A stretch of 64,000 nucleotides of DNA from Pelomonas margarita (GTDB taxonomy: Bacteria > Pseudomonadota > Gammaproteobacteria > Burkholderiales > Burkholderiaceae_C), in contig NZ_JBIGHW010000010.1 in the NCBI RefSeq assembly GCF_043555875.1, positions 1 to 64,000 of the forward strand, written 5' to 3'. The stretch's first letter is position 1; each line of letters begins with the position of its first letter. The position numbers and the translations under genes are program-made. Under the pieces are notes generated by a model. It did not search any database and was not told the origin of the DNA. It was given only the letters and a program-made list of their open reading frames with translations. Shown in pieces: positions 16,783 through 24,933 of this stretch.

Positions 16783-17478
16783 TCAGGTGTGGGCGAGCGC
16801 GCTGCGCAGCTGATCGCGCAGCGCGCGCAGTTGCAGCAACTCCTGCTCGGGCGCCTGCAGGGCCGGCCACAGCAGCGCGACAAGGTCGCGGCTGCTCTGC
16901 GCCACGTCGATCTGCCGGCCGGTGATGACCACCTCCCACAGCATGTGCTCCATGGGCCCGAACACCAGCGAGCGCAGCAGCCGCAGCGGGATGTCGCTGC
17001 GCACCTCGCCGACCTGCTGGCCGCGCGCCAGCAGATCCATCAGCGGCGCGGTGTAGCGGCGCTGCAGCTCGACGAAGCCTTCGCCGAGATCCTGGCCCTT
17101 GGTCCGGCCTTCGGACAGCACCAGCGCGCACAGCCCCGTGCCCTGGATGAGGAACAACCGCAGGTGGGTCAGCACGATGAACTCCAGCTGCTCGCGCACC
17201 GGCGCCTCGCGCGGCAGGCCGGCCTCGATGGCCGCGATGATCTCGTCGTACCAGTCCTGGATCACGCGCATACACAGCTCGCGCTTGCCGCGGAAATACG
17301 TGAACACCGTGGCCTCGGAGATGCCCAGCCGCTGCGCGATCTCGGTGGTCGTCGCGCGCTCGTAGCCACGCTCGGCGAACACCTCGCGGCCTGCGCGCAG
17401 GATGTCGCGCACGCGCTGCTCGGCCTTGGGGCCAACGGGCGAGCGGCGCTGGGGAGGCGTGACGGCGAGCGTGGTCAT
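16783..17478 (-). CDS. TetR/AcrR family transcriptional regulator
   Basis: The 231-residue protein has an N-terminal TetR helix-turn-helix (TTTEIAQRLGISEATVFTYF) and a divergent C-terminal ligand-binding domain. It faces away from the leucine-catabolism/biotin run, and the 150-base gap holds two inverted repeats. A role as repressor of that run, released by an acyl-CoA or related ligand, is likely but inferred. It is not the MerR-type LiuR that controls liu genes in several proteobacteria. Confidence 0.92.
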   Translation of the reverse strand: MTTLAVTPPQRRSPVGPKAEQRVRDILRAGREVFAERGYERATTTEIAQRLGISEATVFTYFRGKRELCMRVIQDWYDEIIAAIEAGLPREAPVREQLEFIVLTHLRLFLIQGTGLCALVLSEGRTKGQDLGEGFVELQRRYTAPLMDLLARGQQVGEVRSDIPLRLLRSLVFGPMEHMLWEVVITGRQIDVAQSSRDLVALLWPALQAPEQELLQLRALRDQLRSALAHT

Positions 17479-17501
17479 GGCGGCTGCATTCTGCGCAACT
17501 A

Positions 17502-17516
17502 TTGAGGATTACTCAA
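17502..17516. promoter_or_regulatory. Inverted repeat, possible TetR operator
   Basis: TTGAG-GATTA-CTCAA, two 5-base arms with a 5-base spacer, lies 24 bases upstream of the TetR gene start. Its position fits autoregulation and control of the divergent carboxylase gene. This is based on symmetry and position only. Confidence 0.45.
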
Positions 17517-17594
17517 GTCAGCATTGCATCCACGTTCCCGCTGGATTATTCTGGCGCGCCTCAAACGGCTCACGAGGCCGTCATTCAATAAATT

Positions 17595-17615
17595 GAGCTT
17601 TGCTTATCAAAGCTC
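17595..17615. promoter_or_regulatory. Inverted repeat upstream of carboxyltransferase gene
   Basis: GAGCTTTG-CTTAT-CAAAGCTC has perfect 8-base arms and a 5-base spacer and ends 13 bases before the ATG at 17629. It could be an operator or an mRNA hairpin close to the ribosome site. It differs in sequence from the repeat at 17502, so the two may bind different factors. Confidence 0.45.
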
Positions 17616-17628
17616 GCCGGGAGACACC

Positions 17629-19236
17629 ATGCCGGTCCTGACCACCCAGCTCAACCCCCGCTCGGCCGACTTCAAGGCCAACGCTGATGCGATGCGCGGC
17701 CTCGTCGACGACCTGAACGGCCAACTCGCCCGCATCGCCCAGGGCGGCGGCGAGGCCGCGCGCGCCAAGCACACCGCCCGCGGCAAGCTGCTGCCGCGCG
17801 ACCGCGTGGAGATGCTGCTGGACCCGGGCACGCCGTTCCTCGAACTGGCGCCGCTCGCCGGGCTGAACCTCTACGACAACGCGGCCCCGGGCGGCGGCGT
17901 CGTGGCCGGCATCGGCCGCGTGTCGGGCGTGGAATGCGTCATCGTCTGCAACGACGCGACCGTGAAGGGCGGCACCTACTACCCCATCACCGTCAAAAAG
18001 CACCTGCGCGCGCAGGAGATCGCGCAGCAGAACCGGCTGCCCTGCCTGTACCTCGTGGACAGCGGCGGCGCCAACCTGCCCAACCAGGACGAGGTCTTCC
18101 CCGACCGCGACCACTTCGGCCGCATCTTCTTCAACCAGGCGAACCTGTCCGCTGAAGGCATCCCGCAAATCGCCGTCGTCATGGGCTCGTGCACGGCCGG
18201 CGGTGCCTACGTGCCGGCGATGAGCGACGAGACCATCATCGTGAAGAACCAGGGCACCATCTTCCTGGGCGGCCCGCCGCTGGTGAAGGCCGCCACGGGC
18301 GAGGTCGTCACGGCCGAGGACCTGGGCGGCGGTGACGTGCATACGCGCCTGTCCGGCGTGGCCGACCACCTCGCCAACAGCGACACGCATGCGCTGGCCA
18401 TCGCCCGCCAGTCCGTCGCGCGGCTGAACTGGACGAAGGCCAACCCGCTGGCGATGCAGGCTCCGAAGGCCCCGGCCTTCGACCCGGCCGAGCTGCACGG
18501 CGTGATCCCCACCGACACGCGCAAGCCCTTCGACGTGCGCGAGGTCATCGCCCGCATCGTCGACGGCTCGGAGTTCGACGAGTTCAAGGCCCGCTATGGG
18601 CAAACGCTGGTCTGCGGCTTCGCGCACATCGAGGGCATGCCGGTGGGCATCGTCGCCAACAACGGCATCCTGTTCGCCGAGAGCGCCAACAAGGGCGCGC
18701 ACTTCATCGAGCTGTGCTGCCAGCGCAAGATCCCGCTGGTGTTCCTGCAGAACATCACCGGCTTCATGGTGGGCCGCAAGTACGAGAACGAGGGTATCGC
18801 CCGCGCCGGCGCCAAGATGGTGACGGCGGTGGCCTGCGCCGCTGTCCCGAAGTTCACCATCATCATCGGCGGGTCGTTCGGCGCCGGGAACTACGGCATG
18901 TGCGGCCGCGCGTACAGCCCGCGCTTCCTGTGGATGTGGCCCAACGCGCGCATCTCGGTGATGGGCGGCGAGCAGGCAGCCAGCGTGCTGAGCACCCTGC
19001 GCCGCGACGCCATCGAGGCCAAGGGCGGCAGCTGGTCCGCCGAAGAGGAAGAAGCCTTCAAGGCGCCGCTGCGACAGCAGTACGAGGACCAGGGCCACCC
19101 CTACTACGCGTCGGCGCGCCTCTGGGACGACGGCGTCATCGACCCCGCCGATACGCGCCGCGTGCTGGCGCTGGGCTTGAGCGCGTCGCTGAACGCGCCC
19201 ATTCCCGACACGAAGTTCGGCGTGTTCCGGATGTGA
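17629..19236 (+). CDS. liuB: Methylcrotonyl-CoA carboxylase, carboxyltransferase (beta) subunit
   Basis: The 535-residue protein transfers CO2 from carboxybiotin to 3-methylcrotonyl-CoA in leucine/isovalerate breakdown. It has two crotonase-like halves. The N-terminal half has KGGTYYPITVKKHLRAQEIA and GSCTAGGAYVPAMSDE; the C-terminal half has FLQNITGFMVG, GAGNYGMCGRAYSPRF and a WPNARISVMGGEQAA tract typical of MCC-beta rather than propionyl-CoA carboxylase. The ATG at 17629 has GGGAGA upstream. The partner biotin subunit is at 26269, separated by the inserted genes. Isovaleryl-CoA dehydrogenase (liuA), usually adjacent, is not in the window. Confidence 0.95.
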   Translation: MPVLTTQLNPRSADFKANADAMRGLVDDLNGQLARIAQGGGEAARAKHTARGKLLPRDRVEMLLDPGTPFLELAPLAGLNLYDNAAPGGGVVAGIGRVSGVECVIVCNDATVKGGTYYPITVKKHLRAQEIAQQNRLPCLYLVDSGGANLPNQDEVFPDRDHFGRIFFNQANLSAEGIPQIAVVMGSCTAGGAYVPAMSDETIIVKNQGTIFLGGPPLVKAATGEVVTAEDLGGGDVHTRLSGVADHLANSDTHALAIARQSVARLNWTKANPLAMQAPKAPAFDPAELHGVIPTDTRKPFDVREVIARIVDGSEFDEFKARYGQTLVCGFAHIEGMPVGIVANNGILFAESANKGAHFIELCCQRKIPLVFLQNITGFMVGRKYENEGIARAGAKMVTAVACAAVPKFTIIIGGSFGAGNYGMCGRAYSPRFLWMWPNARISVMGGEQAASVLSTLRRDAIEAKGGSWSAEEEEAFKAPLRQQYEDQGHPYYASARLWDDGVIDPADTRRVLALGLSASLNAPIPDTKFGVFRM

Positions 19237-19832
19237 TGGCCGTCCGCCCACTCCAGCCGAGCGACTCGCTCGAAGAACTGACCCGGCTGCTGCACGCCGC
19301 CTATGCCTCCCTCGCTGCCCAGGGCTGGAACTTCACTGCCGCAGACCAGCGCGTCGAAGTCACGCGTGAGCGTCTGGCGGGCGCACAGGGTTTCGTCGCC
19401 GAGCTGGCCGGCCGCATCGTCGGCACGGTGGCCGTGCGCGGCCCCAAGCGGGTCAGCGAAGCCTACATCGCTGACCCACCGCCCGCGCTCTACACCACGC
19501 CCGGCACGGCCATCCTGTCCCAACTGGCCGTGCACCCGGACTGCCGCGGGCTCGGGCTCGGCGAGCGACTGATGGACGCGGCCGAGGCCTGGGCGCGCGA
19601 GCGTGGCTTCACACAGCTGGCGCTCGACACGGCCGAGCCCGCCGCCACGCTGCGCCGGCGCTACGAACGCCGTGGCTACGTCATGGTGGGTGGCGTGCAG
19701 TGGCAGGGCAAGACGTATGCGTCGGTGTTGATGATCAAGCTGTTGGGCGAGGGAGGGCCTGCCTACAATGCACATGAAAATCAAGTTTCATACACATCAT
19801 GCGCACCAACATTGAAATCGACGATGAGTTGA
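19236..19832 (+). CDS. GNAT family N-acetyltransferase
   Basis: The 198-residue protein has the GNAT acetyl-CoA-binding motif (LAVHPDCRGLGLGERLMDAA) and the C-terminal RRYERRGY segment. Its substrate is unknown. The ATG at 19236 overlaps the carboxyltransferase stop (TGATG). The fold seems complete by about residue 170 (VLMIKLL). The last 25-30 residues have no family character, run through the vapBC promoter and overlap vapB by 34 bases. This suggests that the original C-terminus was replaced when the toxin-antitoxin module arrived. Confidence 0.85.
   Translation: MAVRPLQPSDSLEELTRLLHAAYASLAAQGWNFTAADQRVEVTRERLAGAQGFVAELAGRIVGTVAVRGPKRVSEAYIADPPPALYTTPGTAILSQLAVHPDCRGLGLGERLMDAAEAWARERGFTQLALDTAEPAATLRRRYERRGYVMVGGVQWQGKTYASVLMIKLLGEGGPAYNAHENQVSYTSCAPTLKSTMS
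19743..19791 (+). promoter_or_regulatory. Likely vapBC promoter and operator
   Basis: A TACAAT -10 element (19764-19769) has a weak -35-like TTGGGC 15 bases upstream (19743-19748). Just downstream is an inverted repeat ATGAAA-ATCAAG-TTTCAT (19774-19791), ending 7 bases before the vapB ATG. This is where VapB/VapC complexes usually bind to repress their own operon. The A/T-rich segment stands out from its surroundings. Confidence 0.6.
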
Positions 19833-20086
19833 TGGCCGATGCCATGGCGGCAGGGCGCTTCAAGACCAAGCGGGAAGCGGTGGAAGCAGGGCTGGCACTC
19901 GTGAAGCGGCAGGCTGCCTACCAGGAAATCCTGCAACTCGCGGGCAAGCTGCCCTGGGGCTGGCCGGGCGATGAACGCTTGAGCGGGCGGCCCAACTGGT
20001 ACCGGGTCGATGCCGAGGGCAACGAACTCCCCGACCCCCTCCCCGCGACTCCCGCAGCATCGAAGAAGCGCCATGGTGGTCGTTGA
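19799..20086 (+). CDS. vapB: VapB family antitoxin
   Basis: The 95-residue protein has the VapB-type N-terminal DNA-binding segment (MRTNIEIDDELMADAMAAG, then TKREAVEAGL). A C-terminal tail follows that would wrap the toxin. No ribosome site is evident; the operator lies immediately upstream. It overlaps vapC by 14 bases, typical of a coupled antitoxin-toxin pair. The C-terminal 35 residues are rich in Pro and Gly and probably disordered. Confidence 0.88.
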   Translation: MRTNIEIDDELMADAMAAGRFKTKREAVEAGLALVKRQAAYQEILQLAGKLPWGWPGDERLSGRPNWYRVDAEGNELPDPLPATPAASKKRHGGR

Positions 20087-20480
20087 TAGCGGCGTATGGA
20101 TTGACTTTTTCAACGGCGCACCGAGCCCGGCGTGTATGCAGCTCAAGACGCTGCTTGAAGAGGCGAGGACGCCTGTCGTGGCGCCCGACCTGATCGTGTT
20201 CGAGGTGCTGAGGGGCTTCAGGCACGAGCGCCAGCACCGGATGGCCATGCGGGTGTTCGAACAAGTCCGCATGCCCTTGAATATGGACCTGGCGAGCACC
20301 GAACGCGCCGCCAACCGCTACCGTCGCCTGCGTGAAATGGGCATCACCATACGCAACTCGATCGATGTGCTGGTGGCGTCGCATTGCATCGACAAGGACT
20401 TGCTGCTGCTGCAGCGCGACCGCGACTTCCTGCCCTTCGAGCAGCACTTCGGCCTCCGTCTGCTTCAACCCCTGCATTGA
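20073..20480 (+). CDS. vapC: VapC family PIN-domain ribonuclease toxin
   Basis: The 135-residue PIN domain has the four expected acidic residues: D5 (VVVDSGVW), E44 (VFEVLRGF), D98 (NSIDVLVA) and D116 (QRDRDF). VapC toxins cleave tRNA or rRNA when the antitoxin is degraded; the target cannot be predicted here. The ATG at 20073 was chosen because the PIN fold starts at once; an upstream in-frame start would duplicate vapB DNA. The stop lies one base before the hydratase ATG, so the module sits seamlessly in the operon. Confidence 0.92.
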   Translation: MVVVDSGVWIDFFNGAPSPACMQLKTLLEEARTPVVAPDLIVFEVLRGFRHERQHRMAMRVFEQVRMPLNMDLASTERAANRYRRLREMGITIRNSIDVLVASHCIDKDLLLLQRDRDFLPFEQHFGLRLLQPLH

Positions 20481-20481
20481 C

Positions 20482-21264
20482 ATGACCGCCCTCAACGTTG
20501 TCGTGACGGACGCTGTCGCCCACGTCACCCTGAACCGCCCCGAAGTGCGCAACGCCTTCAACGAGGGCCTGATCGCCGAACTCACCGCCGCCTTCACCAC
20601 GCTCGGCCAGCGCCCCGACCTGCGCGCCATCGTGCTGGCCGCCGAGGGCAAGGCCTTCTGCGCCGGTGCCGACCTGAACTGGATGCAGGCCATGGCCGGC
20701 TACTCGTGGGACGAGAACCACGCCGACGCCACCCGCCTGGCCGACATGCTGTGGGCGATCTACAGCTGCCCGGCACCCGTCATCGCCCGCGTGCAGGGCG
20801 ACGTGTATGCCGGCGGCGTGGGCCTGGTGGCGTGTGCCGACATCGTCGTGGCGGTGGACACCGCCGGCTTCTGCCTCAGCGAAGCCAAGCTGGGCCTGCT
20901 GCCCGCCACCATCGGCCCCTACGTCGCGCGCGCGCTCGGCGAGCAGGCGTCGCGCCGCTATTTCGTGACGGCCGAGCGCTTCGGCGCCGCCGAGGCGCAG
21001 CGCCTGGGCCTGGTGCACGAGGTCGTCGCGACCGACGCACTGGATGCCAAGGTCGACGAGCTCACCGCCGCCATCACCGCCAACGGTCCCGCCGCCGTGC
21101 GCGCCTGCAAGCGGCTGGTAAAGGATGTGGCCGGCCGCGAGATCACGCCCGCGCTGCGTGACGACACGGCACGCCGCATCGCCGACATCCGCGCCAGCGC
21201 CGAGGGGCGCGACGGCGTGCAGAGCTTTCTGTCCAAGCGCAAGCCGGGCTGGTTGGCGGACTGA
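20482..21264 (+). CDS. liuC: Enoyl-CoA hydratase/isomerase, probable methylglutaconyl-CoA hydratase
   Basis: The 260-residue crotonase family protein has the oxyanion-hole segments AEGKAFCAGADLNWMQAM and GDVYAGGVGLVACADI, and the catalytic glutamate region SEAKLGLLPATIGPYV. Lying between MCC subunits and HMG-CoA lyase, it most likely hydrates 3-methylglutaconyl-CoA to HMG-CoA. The ATG at 20482 follows the vapC stop by one base. The family assignment is firm; the substrate rests on context and the NWMQ(A)M loop seen in LiuC-type enzymes. Confidence 0.92.
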   Translation: MTALNVVVTDAVAHVTLNRPEVRNAFNEGLIAELTAAFTTLGQRPDLRAIVLAAEGKAFCAGADLNWMQAMAGYSWDENHADATRLADMLWAIYSCPAPVIARVQGDVYAGGVGLVACADIVVAVDTAGFCLSEAKLGLLPATIGPYVARALGEQASRRYFVTAERFGAAEAQRLGLVHEVVATDALDAKVDELTAAITANGPAAVRACKRLVKDVAGREITPALRDDTARRIADIRASAEGRDGVQSFLSKRKPGWLAD

Positions 21265-21266
21265 AG

Positions 21267-21761
21267 ATGGTCTACCGCTACACCGTCTCGATCACACCGC
21301 CGGCCGAGCCGCCGCAGACGCGCGACTCGGTCTACTCAGAGTTCGTGCTGGACCTGCCGCCCGCCTGGCAACCGCAGGCGCCGGAAGAAGACAACACCGT
21401 CGCCTTCCACCAGCCAACCGCAGACGCGGCGCTGGTCGTATCGGTGGACTTCATCGCCAGCGGTGCCGACGACCTGCAGGCGCTGGGCGAGCAGGTCATC
21501 GCGCAGCGCCTCGCCGCGCTGGCCCACGCCACGCCGGGCGACTGGCAGACGCTGCAGCAGCAGCGGCGCCCGCACCGCAGCGGCGCCGGCCTGGAGCTGT
21601 CCTTTGCGGCCGAGCTGCCGGGCCGTCAGGTGGCGCTGTACCTGGGCTACGCCACGCCGCGCAAACTGCTGCACTTCCTGATGATCTGTAGCCCCGACCG
21701 GGCGGCCGCGCTCGCCCTGTTCAACGCCACGGTGCCGCACTTCAAGCCGCGCCTGCCCTGA
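21267..21761 (+). CDS. Hypothetical protein, possibly DcrB/DUF1795-like
   Basis: The 164-residue protein has no signal peptide or membrane helix. It has alternating strands and amphipathic helices, with FVLDLPPAWQ near the start and LYLGYATPRKLLHFLMICSP near the end. The pattern weakly resembles small DcrB/PsbP-like folds, but I do not recognise the family with confidence. It starts two bases after the hydratase stop and ends ten bases before bioA, so it belongs to the same transcript. Confidence 0.7.
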   Translation: MVYRYTVSITPPAEPPQTRDSVYSEFVLDLPPAWQPQAPEEDNTVAFHQPTADAALVVSVDFIASGADDLQALGEQVIAQRLAALAHATPGDWQTLQQQRRPHRSGAGLELSFAAELPGRQVALYLGYATPRKLLHFLMICSPDRAAALALFNATVPHFKPRLP

Positions 21762-21771
21762 CCCGCTCCCG

Positions 21772-23058
21772 ATGACCGCTCTCGACCTCGCCCAACGCAG
21801 CCGCGCTGCCGTCTGGCACCCCTGCACGCAGATGGCCCGCCTCGCCGACGTGCCGCCGCTACCCATCGCCCGCGGCGAGGGCCCCTGGCTGATCGACACC
21901 GACGGCCGCCGCTACTTCGACGCCAATTCGTCCTGGTGGGTCAACCTGTTCGGCCACAGCGACAAGCCGTTGCACGACGCCATCAAGCAGCAGCTCGACA
22001 CGCTGCCCCACGTGATGCTGGCCGGCTGCACGCACGAGCCCGCCGTGCGGCTGGCCGAGCGGCTGTCTGCCCGGACGGGCGGCGCGCTGGGCCATGTGTT
22101 CTTCGGCAGCGATGGCGCCAGCGCCGTGGAGATTGCGCTGAAGCAAAGCTTCCATTCGTGGAAGAACCGCGGCCAGGCGGACAAGCGCGAGTTCGTGTGC
22201 CTGAAGAACAGCTATCACGGCGAAACGCTGGGTGCGCTCAGCGTGACCGACGTGCAGGTGTTCCGCGACGCCTACGACCCTCTGCTGATGCGCGCCCACA
22301 TCGTGGCCTCGCCCGATGCGCGCCTCGGCAATGAAGCCGAGGCACTGGCTGCGATGCGCTCGCTGCTGACTGAGCGGCACGCGCAGATCGCCTGCGTCAT
22401 CGTCGAGCCGCTGATCCAGGGCGCAGCTGGCATGGTCATGCACTCACCCGAGTACCTGCGCGGCCTGCGCGAGCTGACGCGCGAGTTCGGCGTTCACCTC
22501 ATCGCCGACGAAATTGCCGTCGGCTGCGGCCGCACCGGCACCTTCTTCGCCTGGGAACAGGTGGGCGCCGACTGGCCCGACTTCGTCTTGCTGAGCAAGG
22601 GCATCACCGGCGGCACGATGGCGCTGTCGCTAGTGCTCACCACGGATGACGTGTTCAAAGCGTTCTGGAGCGAAGACGTCGCCCGCGGCTTCCTGCATTC
22701 GCACAGCTACACCGGCAACCCGCTGGCCTGCGCGGCGGCCAACGCAGTGCTGGACCGCTTCGATGCCGGCCAGCTCGACGACAACCGCGCCCAGGCCGAA
22801 CGCCTGACGCGCGCCTTCGCCCCCTTGAGATCGCGCGTGGCCCATCTGCGCCAACGCGGCATGATCCTGGCCTTCGATGTTCCGGGCGCCCCGCCGCGCT
22901 TCGCCGAGACCTTCCACCTGAAGGCCCGCGCACACGAACTGCTGGTCCGACCGATCGGCAACACCGTCTATTTGATGCCCCCTTACCTGATCGACGACGC
23001 GACCGCGGCCTTCCTGGCCCAGGCCGTGACGGCGACGCTGAACGATGTCCTTGCTTGA
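21772..23058 (+). CDS. bioA: Adenosylmethionine-8-amino-7-oxononanoate aminotransferase
   Basis: This 428-residue fold-type I PLP enzyme converts KAPA to DAPA using SAM as amino donor, the second-last intermediate step before dethiobiotin. Visible are the N-terminal RAAVWHPCTQM, NSSWWVNLFGH, the cofactor-binding FFGSDGASAVEIALK, IADEIAVGCGRTG and the lysine in LLSKGITGG. It overlaps bioF by 14 bases. Confidence 0.96.
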   Translation: MTALDLAQRSRAAVWHPCTQMARLADVPPLPIARGEGPWLIDTDGRRYFDANSSWWVNLFGHSDKPLHDAIKQQLDTLPHVMLAGCTHEPAVRLAERLSARTGGALGHVFFGSDGASAVEIALKQSFHSWKNRGQADKREFVCLKNSYHGETLGALSVTDVQVFRDAYDPLLMRAHIVASPDARLGNEAEALAAMRSLLTERHAQIACVIVEPLIQGAAGMVMHSPEYLRGLRELTREFGVHLIADEIAVGCGRTGTFFAWEQVGADWPDFVLLSKGITGGTMALSLVLTTDDVFKAFWSEDVARGFLHSHSYTGNPLACAAANAVLDRFDAGQLDDNRAQAERLTRAFAPLRSRVAHLRQRGMILAFDVPGAPPRFAETFHLKARAHELLVRPIGNTVYLMPPYLIDDATAAFLAQAVTATLNDVLA

Positions 23059-24259
23059 TCACCTGAGCGCCAAGCTCGGCGCCATCTCGGCGCAGAGCCT
23101 CAAGCGCAGCCTGCGCCGCGCCGACACCGGCACCGCCCCGCGCCAGACCATCAACGGCCGCGAACTGTTGATGTTCTGCTCGAACGACTACCTCGGCCTG
23201 GCCGCCGAACCGGCGATTGCCGATGCGCTGGCCGACGGCGCGCGCCGCTGGGGCGGCGGCTCGGGCGCGTCGCCGCTGGTCAGCGGCCACAGCGCCGCGC
23301 ACGAGGCTGTCACTGACACGCTGGCCCGCTGGTACGCGCCGCACATCCCGCAGGCCCGCGCCATCGGCTTTTGCACCGGCTACATGGCCAACCTGGCCGT
23401 CGTCACGGCCCTGGGCGACGAGCACACCGAGATCTTTTCGGAGAAGCTCAACCACGCGTCCCTCATCGACGCCGCGCGGCTGGCCCGAGCCGAGGTCTCG
23501 CGCTACCGCCACGCCGACGTCGATGGCCTGCGCCGACTGCTTGCAGCCAGCACGGCCAAGGTCAAGCTCATCGTGACGGACGCCGTGTTCAGCATGGACG
23601 GCGACCTCGCGCCGCTGCCCGCGCTGCTGGCGCTGGCGGAGGAATTCGACGCCTGGCTGGTCGTGGACGACGCCCACGGCTTCGGCGTGCTGGGCGAACA
23701 CGGCCGCGGCACGCTGGAGCATTTCGGCCTGAACAGCGAGCGGCTCATCCTCGTCGGCACGCTGGGCAAGGCCGCAGGCCTGGCAGGCGCCTTCGTCGCA
23801 GCGCACGCCACCATCGTCGAGTACCTGCTGCAGGCCGCGCGCAACTTCATCTTCTCCACCGCGTCGCCGCCGGCCGTCGAGCACGCGCTGCTGACCAGCT
23901 TCGCGCTCATCGAAGGCCCGCTGGGTGCGCAGCGCCGCGCCAACCTCGTCGCGCGGCAGGCGCAGCTGCGCGACGGCCTGCTGGCGCTGATCGCCCGCCA
24001 TCCACGCCTGGGCTGGCAGCTCACCGACGCCGCCACGCCCATCCAGCCGCTGATCGTCGGCGGCAATGCCGAGGTCATGGCGCTGGCCGCCGCGCTGGAG
24101 GCCGCCGGCCTGCGCGTGCCGGGCATCCGCCCGCCCACGGTCGCCGCCGGCACAGCGCGGCTGCGCATCACGCTGTGCGGCACGCACACGGCGGCCGACG
24201 TCGACACGCTGCTGACCGCGCTGGACCGCGCCGCCGCCGCGCAGGAGCAGGCCGCATGA
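23045..24259 (+). CDS. bioF: 8-amino-7-oxononanoate synthase
   Basis: The 404-residue alpha-oxoamine synthase condenses pimeloyl-ACP (or -CoA) with alanine to KAPA. It has FCSNDYLGLA, the GSGASPLVSGH loop, a VVDDAHGFGVLG PLP-contact segment and the Schiff-base lysine in VGTLGKAAG. It starts inside bioA and ends in a 4-base overlap with bioD, indicating translational coupling. Confidence 0.95.
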   Translation: MSLLDHLSAKLGAISAQSLKRSLRRADTGTAPRQTINGRELLMFCSNDYLGLAAEPAIADALADGARRWGGGSGASPLVSGHSAAHEAVTDTLARWYAPHIPQARAIGFCTGYMANLAVVTALGDEHTEIFSEKLNHASLIDAARLARAEVSRYRHADVDGLRRLLAASTAKVKLIVTDAVFSMDGDLAPLPALLALAEEFDAWLVVDDAHGFGVLGEHGRGTLEHFGLNSERLILVGTLGKAAGLAGAFVAAHATIVEYLLQAARNFIFSTASPPAVEHALLTSFALIEGPLGAQRRANLVARQAQLRDGLLALIARHPRLGWQLTDAATPIQPLIVGGNAEVMALAAALEAAGLRVPGIRPPTVAAGTARLRITLCGTHTAADVDTLLTALDRAAAAQEQAA

Positions 24260-24933
24260 ACGGCTTCTTCATCACCGGCACCGACACTGAGATCGGCAAG
24301 ACCTTCGTCACTGCCGCGCTGACGCGCGCGCTCGTGGCGGCCGGTCGGCGCGTCGCGCCGATCAAGTCGCTCGCCGCCGGGCAGGAGCTCGTCGACGGCC
24401 GCTGGGTTAACGAGGACGTCGCCACGCTGCTGGCTGCGCAGAACCTGGGCCTGCTGGATGCCGACGTCGGTCCGCTGCAGTTCCGCCAGCCCTGCGCGCC
24501 GCACATCGCGGCCCAGCTGGAAGGTCGACGGATCTCCCGTGACGCACTACTGGCCGCCATCCACGCCACGGCCGCCAAGGCCGACATCGCCCTCGTCGAA
24601 GGCGTGGGCGGCTTCCGCGTGCCGCTGACCGACACGTGGGACACGGCCGACCTCGCCGTGGACCTGGGCCTGCCCGTCATTCTCGTCGTGGGCCTGCGGC
24701 TGGGCTGCATCAACCACGCGTTGCTGAGCGCCGAGGCCATCCGCGCGCGCGGCCTGCGGCTCGCCGCGTGGGTGGCCAACACAGTGGACGCGCATCAACC
24801 GCACGTCACGGACAATCTGCACGCGCTGCAGGCCGGCCTGAAGGCTCCGTGCCTCGGGCACCTCCCCCGACTCTCCGACCCGCTGGCCGCGCCGGCGTGT
24901 CTCGACATTTCCCCCTTGGTGGCTTTCGCATGA
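24256..24933 (+). CDS. bioD: Dethiobiotin synthetase
   Basis: The 225-residue P-loop enzyme closes the ureido ring of DAPA with CO2 and ATP. The N-terminal loop is GTDTEIGKT; family features VEGVGGFRVPL and ILVVGLRLGCINHALL follow. The ATG at 24256 overlaps the bioF stop, and the gene end overlaps bioB (ATGA). The conserved lysine region reads APIKSLAAGQE rather than the commoner KPV(A/Q)SG, a slight variation. Confidence 0.94.
   Translation: MNGFFITGTDTEIGKTFVTAALTRALVAAGRRVAPIKSLAAGQELVDGRWVNEDVATLLAAQNLGLLDADVGPLQFRQPCAPHIAAQLEGRRISRDALLAAIHATAAKADIALVEGVGGFRVPLTDTWDTADLAVDLGLPVILVVGLRLGCINHALLSAEAIRARGLRLAAWVANTVDAHQPHVTDNLHALQAGLKAPCLGHLPRLSDPLAAPACLDISPLVAFA

Noticed and set aside
14561..16813. 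750-residue plus-strand open frame across the CHASE2 kinase and FecR-like genes
   Set aside because: Spans the junction of two real minus-strand genes and translates to Arg/Pro/Ala-rich sequence.
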